DNA from: Pseudomonas sp. 14P_8.1_Bac3
Lineage (GTDB): Bacteria > Pseudomonadota > Gammaproteobacteria > Pseudomonadales > Pseudomonadaceae
Direction: 5' to 3'
DNA: 64,000 nt
Assembly: GCF_025466085.1 (NCBI RefSeq)
Contig: NZ_JANLOD010000049.1
Location: 186,001 to 250,000 of the forward strand
Part shown: one piece after another, positions 34,845-42,132 of the stretch
Position numbering within the stretch: position 1 is the first letter of the stretch
Layout of the letters: the number at the start of each line of letters is the position of its first letter
The notes under the pieces: model-generated
Seen by the model: only the letters and a program-made list of their open reading frames with translations
Told to the model about the DNA's origin: nothing
Databases searched by the model: none
Position numbers and translations under genes: made by a program

Positions 34845-35558
34845 ATGCCTGCAATGTTCGATCTGATCAATTTCACCGAAACCGGCTGGGGCGGCGCGTT
34901 GTTGAAGGGGCTGTGGATGACCCTGCAGATCTCCGCCGGGGCCTTCGTGGTCGGGCTGGCGATCGGTCTGGTCGTCGCCTGTCTCAAACTCAACGGGCCG
35001 CGGCCGATCGCCTCGCTGATGCGCGGCTACACCACCCTGTTCCGTGCCGTACCCGAGTTGTTGCTGATCCTGTTGCTGTATTACGTCGGCTCCATGTTGA
35101 TTAACTCGTTGATGACCGAAATGGGTTACGGCGTGGTGAACGTCAGCGGCCCGCTGGCGGCGATTGTGGTGCTGGGCCTGGTGCAGGGCGCCTACGCCTC
35201 GGAGATTTTTCGCGCGGCGATCCTGGCGATTCCGTTTGGCCAGATCGAAGCGGCGAAGGCGTTCGGCCTCAGCGGGTTCGGCCTGTTCCGGCGCGTCACG
35301 CTGCCGATCATGGCGCCCTACGCCATGGCGGGCATGGCAAACCTGTGGATCAACCTGATCAAAGACAGTGCGCTGATCAGCGTGGTCGGCACCAACGAAC
35401 TGTTGTACACCGCCAAGCAAGGCGCGGGTTCGACACGTCATTATCTGTTGTTCTACCTCACCGCCGCGGCGATGTATTACGTGGTGACGCTGGTGTCCAA
35501 CTACCTGTCGGGACGGCTTGAGCGACGCATTCGTCGCTGGATGCCCTTGGTCGAGTGA
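34845..35558 (+). CDS. Amino-acid ABC transporter permease (AotQ/HisQ type)
   Basis: A 237-residue inner-membrane protein with five or so hydrophobic spans. Motifs are GLWMTLQISAGAFVVGLAIG, FRAVPELLLILLLYYVG and the EAA loop AIPFGQIEAAKAFGLSGFGLFRRVTLP. AACTGGAGAGAGAA precedes the ATG. It pairs with the next permease and the fused ATPase. Separation from the binding-protein gene by a BIME is notable. Confidence 0.92.
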   Translation: MPAMFDLINFTETGWGGALLKGLWMTLQISAGAFVVGLAIGLVVACLKLNGPRPIASLMRGYTTLFRAVPELLLILLLYYVGSMLINSLMTEMGYGVVNVSGPLAAIVVLGLVQGAYASEIFRAAILAIPFGQIEAAKAFGLSGFGLFRRVTLPIMAPYAMAGMANLWINLIKDSALISVVGTNELLYTAKQGAGSTRHYLLFYLTAAAMYYVVTLVSNYLSGRLERRIRRWMPLVE

Positions 35559-36262
35559 TTGAAATGATTCCAGCGTGGATAGTTGAATACGCGGCGCTGT
35601 TGGGCCGGGGTTTGCAAACGACGATTACCTTGCTGTTGCTGTCCAGTGTGTTCGGGTTCCTGCTGGCCATCCTGGTGGCGCTGGCCCGGATCTCGAAATA
35701 CAAGGTGATCGCCAAGGCCAGTCTGTTTTACACCAGCGTGTTTCGCGGCACACCGTTGCTGATCCAGATCTACATTTTCTACTACGGACTCGGCAGCCTG
35801 TTTTCGCAATTTCCGCTGATTCGCGGCAGCTTTCTCTGGCCGTACCTGCGCGATGGTTACTGGTACATCGTGTTTGCCCTGGTGGTGTCGGTGGGCGCCT
35901 ATGTCGGCGAAGTGATTCGCGGTGGCCTGCTGGCGGTGCCGAAAGGTGAAATGGAAGCCGCCTCGGCCTTCGGCATGACCTCGCGCCAGTCGCTGCTGCG
36001 CGTGCGTTTGCCTCGCGCCATGCGCCTGCTGTTGCCGACATTGGCCGGCGAGACCGTGATGTTGCTCAAGTCCACGGCATTGGCCTCGACCATCGCGGTC
36101 ATCGACCTGCTGGGCGCTGCCAACGTGGTCAGGGCGCAGACCCTGCAAGTGTATGAGCCGCTGTTGCTGGTGGCCGGCGTGTACGTGTGCCTGACCTTCC
36201 TGATCGAGGCGATGTTTGCCTTCTTCGAGCGGCGCGGGACGCCCGTGCGCAGGTCGGCGTAA
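35555..36262 (+). CDS. Amino-acid ABC transporter permease (AotM/HisM type)
   Basis: A 235-residue inner-membrane protein. The GTG at 35555 overlaps the previous stop (GTGA); an ATG at 35564 is an equally possible start, three codons later. Motifs: GRGLQTTITLLLLSSVFGF, SVFRGTPLLIQIYIFYYGLG and the EAA loop AVPKGEMEAASAFGMTSRQSLLRVRLP. It completes the importer. Confidence 0.92.
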   Translation: MIEMIPAWIVEYAALLGRGLQTTITLLLLSSVFGFLLAILVALARISKYKVIAKASLFYTSVFRGTPLLIQIYIFYYGLGSLFSQFPLIRGSFLWPYLRDGYWYIVFALVVSVGAYVGEVIRGGLLAVPKGEMEAASAFGMTSRQSLLRVRLPRAMRLLLPTLAGETVMLLKSTALASTIAVIDLLGAANVVRAQTLQVYEPLLLVAGVYVCLTFLIEAMFAFFERRGTPVRRSA

Positions 36263-37269
36263 TGAATGCGTCACGCAGGGGTGACCGCACGTTGCAAGCC
36301 ATTGGCCTGTGCACCCTGGGCTACGCGTTCCTGGCATTGCAGGACGCGGTCATCAAATGGCTGGTGGCCGACTATTCGGTGGTCACCATCCTGTTCTGGC
36401 GCAGCCTCTTCGTGGTGCTCGTCTGTTTGCTGGCGGGGCGTTTGCGCATGGTCCGGCGCGCCTGGCGTTCGCCAAGCCGTCGCGTGCTGGTGGAACGCGG
36501 CTTGTTATCGCTCGTGGCGTGGGTGCTCTACTACACGGCCGCCCGGGACCTGACCCTGGCGGAAATGACCACGCTGTATTTTTCGGCACCGATCATGGTC
36601 ACGGTGCTGGCCGGGATCTTTCTCAAGGAGCGGGCCAGCGCCTGGCAGTGGTTGAGCCTGGTGATCGGTTTTGTCGGCGTGCTCATCGCTTGCCGCCCGA
36701 GCAACATGGTCGAACCCTTGCCCATCGTGCTGTCGCTGCTGGCGGCGGCGTGCTGGGCGTTCACCTACATCCAGTTGCGCCGGGTCGACGAGCAGACGTC
36801 GGTGCTGGAGCAGATGCTCATCACCAACGTGGTGTTCGTCGTGTGCATGATGGTGGCGTTGCCCTGGAGCTACACCCCGGCGTCGACCCCGGCCTGGCTG
36901 GGCATGCTCGGTGCCGGGCTGGTCGGCGGCATCGGTCAGTTCCTGCTGTTCGTCAGTTTCCAGCGCGCCACGGCGACCGTGCTGGCGCCGTTCGAGTACA
37001 CCGGTCTGGTCTGGGCGTTCCTGCTGTCGAGCCTGGTCTGGGGCACGTTGATGGACATGTCACTGATCGTCGGTGCGGTCCTGATCGCGATCAGCGGCAC
37101 GCTGGCGATGATCTTCGGCCGGCACGACGCCCAGGACGTCGTCGGTGCTGAATGCGCCGTGACGCAGCCCCTTTACCCAGCAACGACTGATGTGGAGGCC
37201 GTTGGCGGGGCTGAAGGTCTCGGGGTTGAGGCACCACTCGAGCCAGAGTCCGTCGAGCATCGCCGATAG
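36262..37269 (+). CDS. EamA/DMT-family transporter with C-terminal extension over the opposite TetR gene
   Basis: A 335-residue protein with about ten hydrophobic spans and two EamA halves (YAFLALQDAVIKWLV..., TTLYFSAPIMVTVLAGIFLKER; LLAAACWAFTYIQLR, LAPFEYTGLVWAFLLSSLVWG). The ATG at 36262 overlaps the permease stop (TAATG). The usual DMT end would be near IFGRHDA. The last ~45 residues are acidic, not membrane-like, and encoded antisense to the TetR C-terminus. Such proteins export amino acids or metabolites; it may relieve build-up of the imported compound. Confidence 0.85.
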   Translation: MNASRRGDRTLQAIGLCTLGYAFLALQDAVIKWLVADYSVVTILFWRSLFVVLVCLLAGRLRMVRRAWRSPSRRVLVERGLLSLVAWVLYYTAARDLTLAEMTTLYFSAPIMVTVLAGIFLKERASAWQWLSLVIGFVGVLIACRPSNMVEPLPIVLSLLAAACWAFTYIQLRRVDEQTSVLEQMLITNVVFVVCMMVALPWSYTPASTPAWLGMLGAGLVGGIGQFLLFVSFQRATATVLAPFEYTGLVWAFLLSSLVWGTLMDMSLIVGAVLIAISGTLAMIFGRHDAQDVVGAECAVTQPLYPATTDVEAVGGAEGLGVEAPLEPESVEHRR

Positions 37270-37764
37270 GCCGATGGCGGCCAGGCGTGTGTCGTGAATC
37301 ACGAAGCCTTCGCTGGCGGCCAGGTCGTCCAGCAGGGTGCGCAGCAGGTCGAGGTAGGCGCGGTAGCTTTTTTCGTGGGACTGGCTGACGAAGTCCGAGT
37401 GCCGGATCAGGCTCCAGAACACCACCCAGACGCCGAGCAGTTTCGGGTCCATGACCCGCGGCGAAAACGAGCCGATGAGGAAGGTGTCCATTTTTTCCGC
37501 GGGCGTGCCGGACTGCTGGATTTCCTGGTGCAGGGCGGTGGTCAGTTCGCTGGCGAGCTTCTGGTAAGTGTCGGCGATCAATGCGTCGATGCTGCCGAAA
37601 TGGTGGTTGAGCAGGCCAACGGACACCCCGGCCTCGGTGGCGATGCGACGCACGGAAATCCCGGCGTGGCCGTCACGGGCCAGGCAGCGCAGGGTGGCTT
37701 CCACCAGCAATTCACGGCGTTCATCGGGTTCGACACGGCGGTATTTTGGAAGGTCGGTGGTCAC
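37060..37764 (-). CDS. TetR-family regulator, BetI-like (TetR2)
   Basis: A 234-residue regulator with a GTG start at 37764. The DNA-binding part is RRIATEAGVSVGLLNHHFGSIDAL. The ligand domain holds FSPRVMDPKLLGVWVVFW and IGLSAMLDGLWLEWCLNPETFSP, closely parallel to TetR1 at 29186. BetI-like proteins are about 195-205 residues; the tail after GLRHGAFST is charged and read opposite the EamA gene, so it is an extension. The perfect dyad at 37805-37820, 40 bases upstream, points to autoregulation and control of the divergent deacylase. Confidence 0.9.
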   Translation of the reverse strand: MTTDLPKYRRVEPDERRELLVEATLRCLARDGHAGISVRRIATEAGVSVGLLNHHFGSIDALIADTYQKLASELTTALHQEIQQSGTPAEKMDTFLIGSFSPRVMDPKLLGVWVVFWSLIRHSDFVSQSHEKSYRAYLDLLRTLLDDLAASEGFVIHDTRLAAIGLSAMLDGLWLEWCLNPETFSPANGLHISRCWVKGLRHGAFSTDDVLGVVPAEDHRQRAADRDQDRTDDQ

Positions 37765-37804
37765 AACGAAATCCTTGGATGCGGTGCCAGGTTGGCGAGC
37801 TTAG

Positions 37805-37820
37805 TTGAACGTGCGTTCAA
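37805..37820. promoter_or_regulatory. Perfect TetR-type operator between tetR2 and the deacylase gene
   Basis: TTGAAC-GTGC-GTTCAA, a perfect 16-bp inverted repeat, in the 108-bp divergent region. Related dyads lie at 24252, 29990 and 31776, all in the arginine module. Confidence 0.75.
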
Positions 37821-37872
37821 GATCCAGTCTGGCAGCCGCTGTTTTTAATGATCAGATGAGGAGGGCAGGCAG

Positions 37873-38889
37873 ATGGTGCAGGATATTTCGTTCGATGTTC
37901 GCAACAACAACGGCGACGCCGTGCGGGTCGGGGCCTGGCGTTTCGAGGGCGATGGCAGCGGGCCGGTCGTGCATTTGCAGGCGGGGGTGCATGCCGATGA
38001 AATCGCCGGGATGCTGGTGCTGCACCTGTTGATGCAACGGCTGCACATCGCCGAGTCCGAAGGGCGTCTCAAGAGCCAGGTGACTGTCGTGCCACAAGCC
38101 AATCCGCTGGGCATCGGCCAGTTTCGCCAGGGGCGGATTCTCGGGCGCTTTCATGACGCCACCGGCCACAATTTCAACCGCGGGTTCGACCAGTCCACCG
38201 CCATGACCCGACCTTCGACCAACGTCCAGGAATGGCAAAAAAGCCTGGTGCAACTGACCGCAGGCGCCGAGGTGATGCTGGACCTGCACACCGATGACGA
38301 ATCCTTGCCGTACCTCTACGTGCATCGCAGCTTCGCGGCACGCGGTCGCGAGCTGGCGGCGGCGATGAAGATGGACGTGGCGATCATCTGGGATGACGGC
38401 GGCGACGGTTCCTTCGAGGAAACCATCATCGCGCCCTGGCTGCGCGACGGCGTTACGCCGCGGAACATGGCCGCGACCCTGGAGCTGCGCGGGCAGGGCG
38501 ACGTCAGCGACCGCTTCGCCGAGCAGGACGCCGAGGGGTTGTATGCCTGGCTGTGCAACAGCGGGGTGATCGATGAAGCGTTGACAGTCGGCGACTGGCC
38601 GGTAGAGGTGAAGGATATGGAGCAGATGGAAACCATTCTTTCGCCGCAGCCAGGAGTGTTGATTTTCGAAAAAGAGCTGGGGGATTTCGTCGAAGAAGGC
38701 CAGCGCTTCGCCCGCATCCTGGGGCGGCCGGGCGATCCATCGTCGGAAGTGGTGCTGCACGCGGAACAGGCGGGGAGGATGGTCACGCGTTATCGCGATC
38801 GCTTGATTTCCCAGGGCGCGGTGGTGGCGAAATTCACCGGCACCAGGACGTCACGTAACTGGAGCGGTGGGTTGCTGGACCCGAATTGA
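37873..38889 (+). CDS. Succinylglutamate desuccinylase/aspartoacylase (AstE/AspA) family deacylase
   Basis: A 338-residue zinc hydrolase. The metal motif is QAGVHADEIAG (H and E ligands), with VVPQANPLGIGQF and GHNFNRGFD for substrate binding and the third-ligand region MLDLHTDD. The C-terminal part holds a lipoyl-like beta segment (GVLIFEKELGDFVEEGQRFARIL). GATGAGGAGG precedes the ATG. Family members remove acyl groups from amino acids; some have other N-acyl substrates. Its shared operator with tetR2 places it in the arginine module, suggesting an N-acylated arginine or guanidino compound. Confidence 0.85.
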   Translation: MVQDISFDVRNNNGDAVRVGAWRFEGDGSGPVVHLQAGVHADEIAGMLVLHLLMQRLHIAESEGRLKSQVTVVPQANPLGIGQFRQGRILGRFHDATGHNFNRGFDQSTAMTRPSTNVQEWQKSLVQLTAGAEVMLDLHTDDESLPYLYVHRSFAARGRELAAAMKMDVAIIWDDGGDGSFEETIIAPWLRDGVTPRNMAATLELRGQGDVSDRFAEQDAEGLYAWLCNSGVIDEALTVGDWPVEVKDMEQMETILSPQPGVLIFEKELGDFVEEGQRFARILGRPGDPSSEVVLHAEQAGRMVTRYRDRLISQGAVVAKFTGTRTSRNWSGGLLDPN

Positions 38890-38970
38890 GGGCTGATATT
38901 CTCGGTGTACCTGAGGGCCTGGTCGCAACAGTGTCCGGTGTGATCGCGATTCCGCCCCACGACACAAAAC

Positions 38971-38997
38971 CCGTAGGAGCAAGCCTGCTCGCGATAG
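38971..38997. repeat. Single REP unit
   Basis: One core (CCGTAGGAGCAAGCCTGCTC then GCGATAG) in the gap between the deacylase and the next regulator. Confidence 0.75.
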
Positions 38998-39095
38998 CGT
39001 CCGCCCGGACACCACAACTTCCCGACCCACCCCGGCCGTGAACTAGACTGACTCCCACATCAACCGGTGGGAGTGACCCGCGTGGCGCAACTCAA

Positions 39096-40316
39096 ATGGA
39101 TTCGTTGATCACCGCCGCCGCGCGGGCCTTGGCGGCGGGGGATCCGCTGGGCGCGCTGGACCGGGTGGCATTGCGTGACGATGCGCCGGCGCTCGCCTTG
39201 CGCGGCATTGCGATGGCGCAGCTCGGCGATCTGCCGCGGGCGAAGGCGCTGGTGAAGCGTGCGGCACGTGCGTTCGGGCCCAAAGAAGCACTGGCGCGGG
39301 CACGCTGCGTGGTGGCAGAGGCCGAGATTGCCCTGGCGTCGCGCGAACTCGGCTGGCCGGTGAAGGCCCTGGAAGCGGCGCGGTTCACCCTTGAGGCACA
39401 CGGCGACCGGGTCAACGCTGCTCACGCACAGTATTTGCAGATCCGCCGATGGCTGCTGATCGGTCGGCTCGACGAGGCCGACGCACGGCTGGCCGCGCTG
39501 GACCCTGCGCCGTTGCCGCCAGCCCTGCGCGCTGCCCACGAACTGGTGGTGGCGGGGATTGCCATCCGCCGACTGCAATCGCAAGCGGCCCGACAGGCAC
39601 TGATACGGGCCGGGCATTTTGCCCACGAGGCCGGTATCCCTGCGCTCACCGCAGAAGTCGAACACGCCTTGCTCGTCCTCAATACCCCGGCCGCGCGCCT
39701 GATCGCCCACGGCGAAGAGCGGCCGTTACTGCTGCAGGAGGTCGAAGCCGTGCTCGGCTCAACCTCGCTGGTGGTCGACGCCTGCCGCTACGGCGTCCGT
39801 GCCGCTGGCATGTCGGTGTCCCTCGCCACGCGCCCGGTGTTGTTCGGGCTGGCCCGGGCGCTGGCTGAAGCCTGGCCGGGCGATGTATCGAGGGAATTGC
39901 TGATCCGCCGGGCGTTTCGCCTGAAGCTTTCCGACGAGTCCCATCGAGCCCGCTTGCGCGTCGAAATCGGACGGCTGCGCAAAGCGCTGAAGCCTTTGGC
40001 CGGGATCATCGCCACCCCACACGGGTTTGCCCTGGTGGCCCTGGTCTCATCCGACGTTGTGGTGTTGGCGCCTCCTGTCGAAGAGCAGTACGCGGCGCTG
40101 TTCGCCTTTCTCGTCGACGGTGAATCGTGGTCGAGCTCAGCCTTGGCGCTGGCGGTCGGCAGCAGTCAACGCACCGTGCAACGGGCCCTCGACGCACTGG
40201 CGGCAGGGGGCAAGGTGCAGTCATTCGGGCATGGACGGGCACGGCGCTGGATGACCCCGCCAGTGCCCGGTTTCGCGACGACCTTGTTACTCCCGGCACC
40301 GCTGCCGAGTGATTAG
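39096..40316 (+). CDS. Helix-turn-helix protein with TPR-like N-terminal half
   Basis: A 406-residue protein. Residues 1-~210 are Ala/Leu/Arg-rich helical repeats resembling tetratricopeptide units (AQLGDLPRAKALVKRAARAFG, LLIGRLDEADARLAALDP). Residues ~260-315 look like a winged helix of the SARP/OmpR sort (RELLIRRAFRLKLSDESH, RLRVEIGRLRKALKPL). Residues ~335-385 hold a second helix-turn-helix (SSSALALAVGSSQRTVQRALDAL). A transcription factor is likely. It lies 35 bases before the small propeller gene, its probable partner or target. I cannot assign a named family with certainty. Confidence 0.7.
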   Translation: MDSLITAAARALAAGDPLGALDRVALRDDAPALALRGIAMAQLGDLPRAKALVKRAARAFGPKEALARARCVVAEAEIALASRELGWPVKALEAARFTLEAHGDRVNAAHAQYLQIRRWLLIGRLDEADARLAALDPAPLPPALRAAHELVVAGIAIRRLQSQAARQALIRAGHFAHEAGIPALTAEVEHALLVLNTPAARLIAHGEERPLLLQEVEAVLGSTSLVVDACRYGVRAAGMSVSLATRPVLFGLARALAEAWPGDVSRELLIRRAFRLKLSDESHRARLRVEIGRLRKALKPLAGIIATPHGFALVALVSSDVVVLAPPVEEQYAALFAFLVDGESWSSSALALAVGSSQRTVQRALDALAAGGKVQSFGHGRARRWMTPPVPGFATTLLLPAPLPSD

Positions 40317-40351
40317 GATGAACGTCACGAACCCCAGAAGAGGCAACCGAG

Positions 40352-40984
40352 ATGAAACCGTCAAGCGCAGAAATCCTACGTGAATATGGCCCGTTTACCG
40401 GGGTCGACGCCGTGCATGGCGTGACCTGGGACGGTCAGCAGGTCTGGTTTGCCAGCGGCGAGAAACTCATCGCCCTCGACCCGCAAAGCGGCAAGACCGT
40501 GCGCTCGATCGACGTCACCGCCGATGCGGGCACGGCGTTCGATGGCCAGTATCTGTTCCAGATCGCCGCCGACCGTATCCAGAAAATCGACCCGCAGAGC
40601 GGCAAGGTCCTCAACACCATCCCGGCACCGGGCGGCGGCAACGATTCCGGGCTGACGTGGGCCGAAGGCACCTTGTGGGTCGGCCGCTATCGCGAGCGGA
40701 AAATCCATCAGATCGACCCCGAGACCGGCGCGATTCTGCGCACGATCGAATCCAACCGCTTCGTCACCGGGGTGACCTGGGTCGAGGGTCAGCTGTGGCA
40801 TGGCACCTGGGAAGGCGACGAGAGCGAACTGCGCCGGGTCGATGCGAAAACCGGGGAAGTGCTGCACAGCATCAGGATGCCCGCCGGTGTCGGCGTGTCG
40901 GGGCTCGAGTCCGACGGCGCCGAGCGGTTTTTCTGCGGCGGTGGTGGCAGCGGGAAGGTGAGGGTGGTGCGGCGCCCGCAATGA
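40352..40984 (+). CDS. Small beta-propeller protein (Vgb/glutamine-cyclotransferase-like)
   Basis: A 210-residue protein with no signal peptide, made of four or five repeats such as VTWDGQQVWFASGEKLIALDPQSGK, WAEGTLWVGRYRERKIHQIDPETG and VTWVEGQLWHGTWEGDESELRRVDAKTG. The V-W/LW-G---I--IDP-TG pattern is that of YncE/glutamine cyclotransferase propellers. It is shorter than a full propeller, so it may dimerise. GAGG precedes the ATG. Function unknown; a ligand sensor for the linked regulator is possible. Confidence 0.7.
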   Translation: MKPSSAEILREYGPFTGVDAVHGVTWDGQQVWFASGEKLIALDPQSGKTVRSIDVTADAGTAFDGQYLFQIAADRIQKIDPQSGKVLNTIPAPGGGNDSGLTWAEGTLWVGRYRERKIHQIDPETGAILRTIESNRFVTGVTWVEGQLWHGTWEGDESELRRVDAKTGEVLHSIRMPAGVGVSGLESDGAERFFCGGGGSGKVRVVRRPQ

Positions 40985-40997
40985 GGCGCCGTCCTGC

Positions 40998-41372
40998 TCA
41001 ATCCATGCAGGCGTAGACCACCAGTTCCACCAGCATGTCCTCCCTGGCCAGACCGGCGACGACCAGCGCGGCGCGGTTAGGGTAGGGCGCCTGGAAGTAC
41101 TCGGTGTAGAGCGCGTTCACGGTGGCCAGGTAGCTGCGGTCGGTGACGTAGATCATCACCTGGGTGACGGCGTCAAGAGAACTGCCGGCCGCCTCCAGGG
41201 TATGGCGCAGGTTGTCCAGCGTTTGCCGGGTCTGCGGTTCAATACCACCGGCGACCACCTGGCCCTCACGGTCGATGGGGATTTGCGCGGTGTACAGCGT
41301 GCCGTTGCCGACCACGGCCCACTCCAGGGGCGCGCGCGAGGCGAAGAGGTCGGTCTTGATGGCGTATTTCAT
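40998..41372 (-). CDS. RidA-family (YjgF/UK114) enamine/imine deaminase-like protein
   Basis: A 124-residue protein. The ATG at 41372 is chosen for family length. Seen are LYTAQIPIDREGQVVAGGIE, QTRQTLDNLRHTLEAAGSSLDAVTQVMIYVTD and PNRAALVVAGLAREDMLVELVVYA. The usual Arg for the imino-acid carboxylate (AR-A) corresponds to the NRAALVV region. RidA proteins hydrolyse reactive enamines and imines from dehydratases or oxidases. It is the last gene of the BCCT operon, hinting that the pathway forms an imine. Confidence 0.88.
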   Translation of the reverse strand: MKYAIKTDLFASRAPLEWAVVGNGTLYTAQIPIDREGQVVAGGIEPQTRQTLDNLRHTLEAAGSSLDAVTQVMIYVTDRSYLATVNALYTEYFQAPYPNRAALVVAGLAREDMLVELVVYACMD

Positions 41373-41403
41373 CGATAGCATCCTGAAGCGGGTTTGAAGG
41401 TAT

Positions 41404-42132
41404 TCAGCGGGCATCGCTGCTTTCGCCGGCGCCGCGGCGGCGGGATTCCTCGGTGCTTTCCACCAGCACCTGTTCACCCAGTTTCTTCAACATCGACCAG
41501 ACTTCATCGTCGACCTCCAGGCCATCGGCGAGCCGGCGGGCGGGCGAAGGCCGGGTGATTTCCGGATCGATACCCTCGGCACTGAGCCGCGGGAGCAAGG
41601 TGAAGTGACGGGAGATCAGGACATTGATGCTTTGCTCGTCGCTGTCGGCGGGTTGCGGCAACGCCTGCACCCGCAACGATGGAATGAGCTGACCGGCACT
41701 GAGGGTGGCCACCCGTTCCTGGCGAGCATCGCGCCAATAAACGCAAAAGTTCAGGCCCTGGTCGGCGCAGCGTGCCAGGTAGCCGAGCAACAGAAGACGG
41801 TTGTGACAGTGGCGGATACGGATCAGCGCGCTGCCGCCACGCAGCGCCTTGCTCACCCCTAGCTCAATGGCTTGAGCAGCGCAACGCAAGACGCTTTGGC
41901 CGTGTGCATCGAGGGTCAGTTGCCCGGCGTCTTCGTAGCAGGTAGCGAAGGGCCGATCGACTTCATCGTGGAGAAAGGCCAGGGCATTTTTCAGCGCGCC
42001 GATGCCGTCGAGGCCTTGCAGTTGCAGCCAGGCAATCATTTCGGCGGCATCGTCGCAATCACCGGGAGCAAAGCCGATGCCTTCGAAGGCTTTGCGGCAG
42101 ACCACCTGAATTTCATTGAGCGAGACACGCAT
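41404..42132 (-). CDS. DUF3726-like protein of the BCCT operon
   Basis: A 242-residue soluble protein with no signal or membrane span. It opens MRVSLNEIQVVCRKAFEGIGFAPGDCDDAAEMIAWLQLQGLDG in two conserved-looking blocks and has a cysteine-rich middle (CYEDAG, RCAAQ, RHCHNR, RCADQG). I recognise it only as resembling the uncharacterised DUF3726 group. Its start overlaps the previous stop by one base (TGATG), so its product is probably made in equal amounts with the 573-residue protein and may be its partner subunit. Confidence 0.6.
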   Translation of the reverse strand: MRVSLNEIQVVCRKAFEGIGFAPGDCDDAAEMIAWLQLQGLDGIGALKNALAFLHDEVDRPFATCYEDAGQLTLDAHGQSVLRCAAQAIELGVSKALRGGSALIRIRHCHNRLLLLGYLARCADQGLNFCVYWRDARQERVATLSAGQLIPSLRVQALPQPADSDEQSINVLISRHFTLLPRLSAEGIDPEITRPSPARRLADGLEVDDEVWSMLKKLGEQVLVESTEESRRRGAGESSDAR

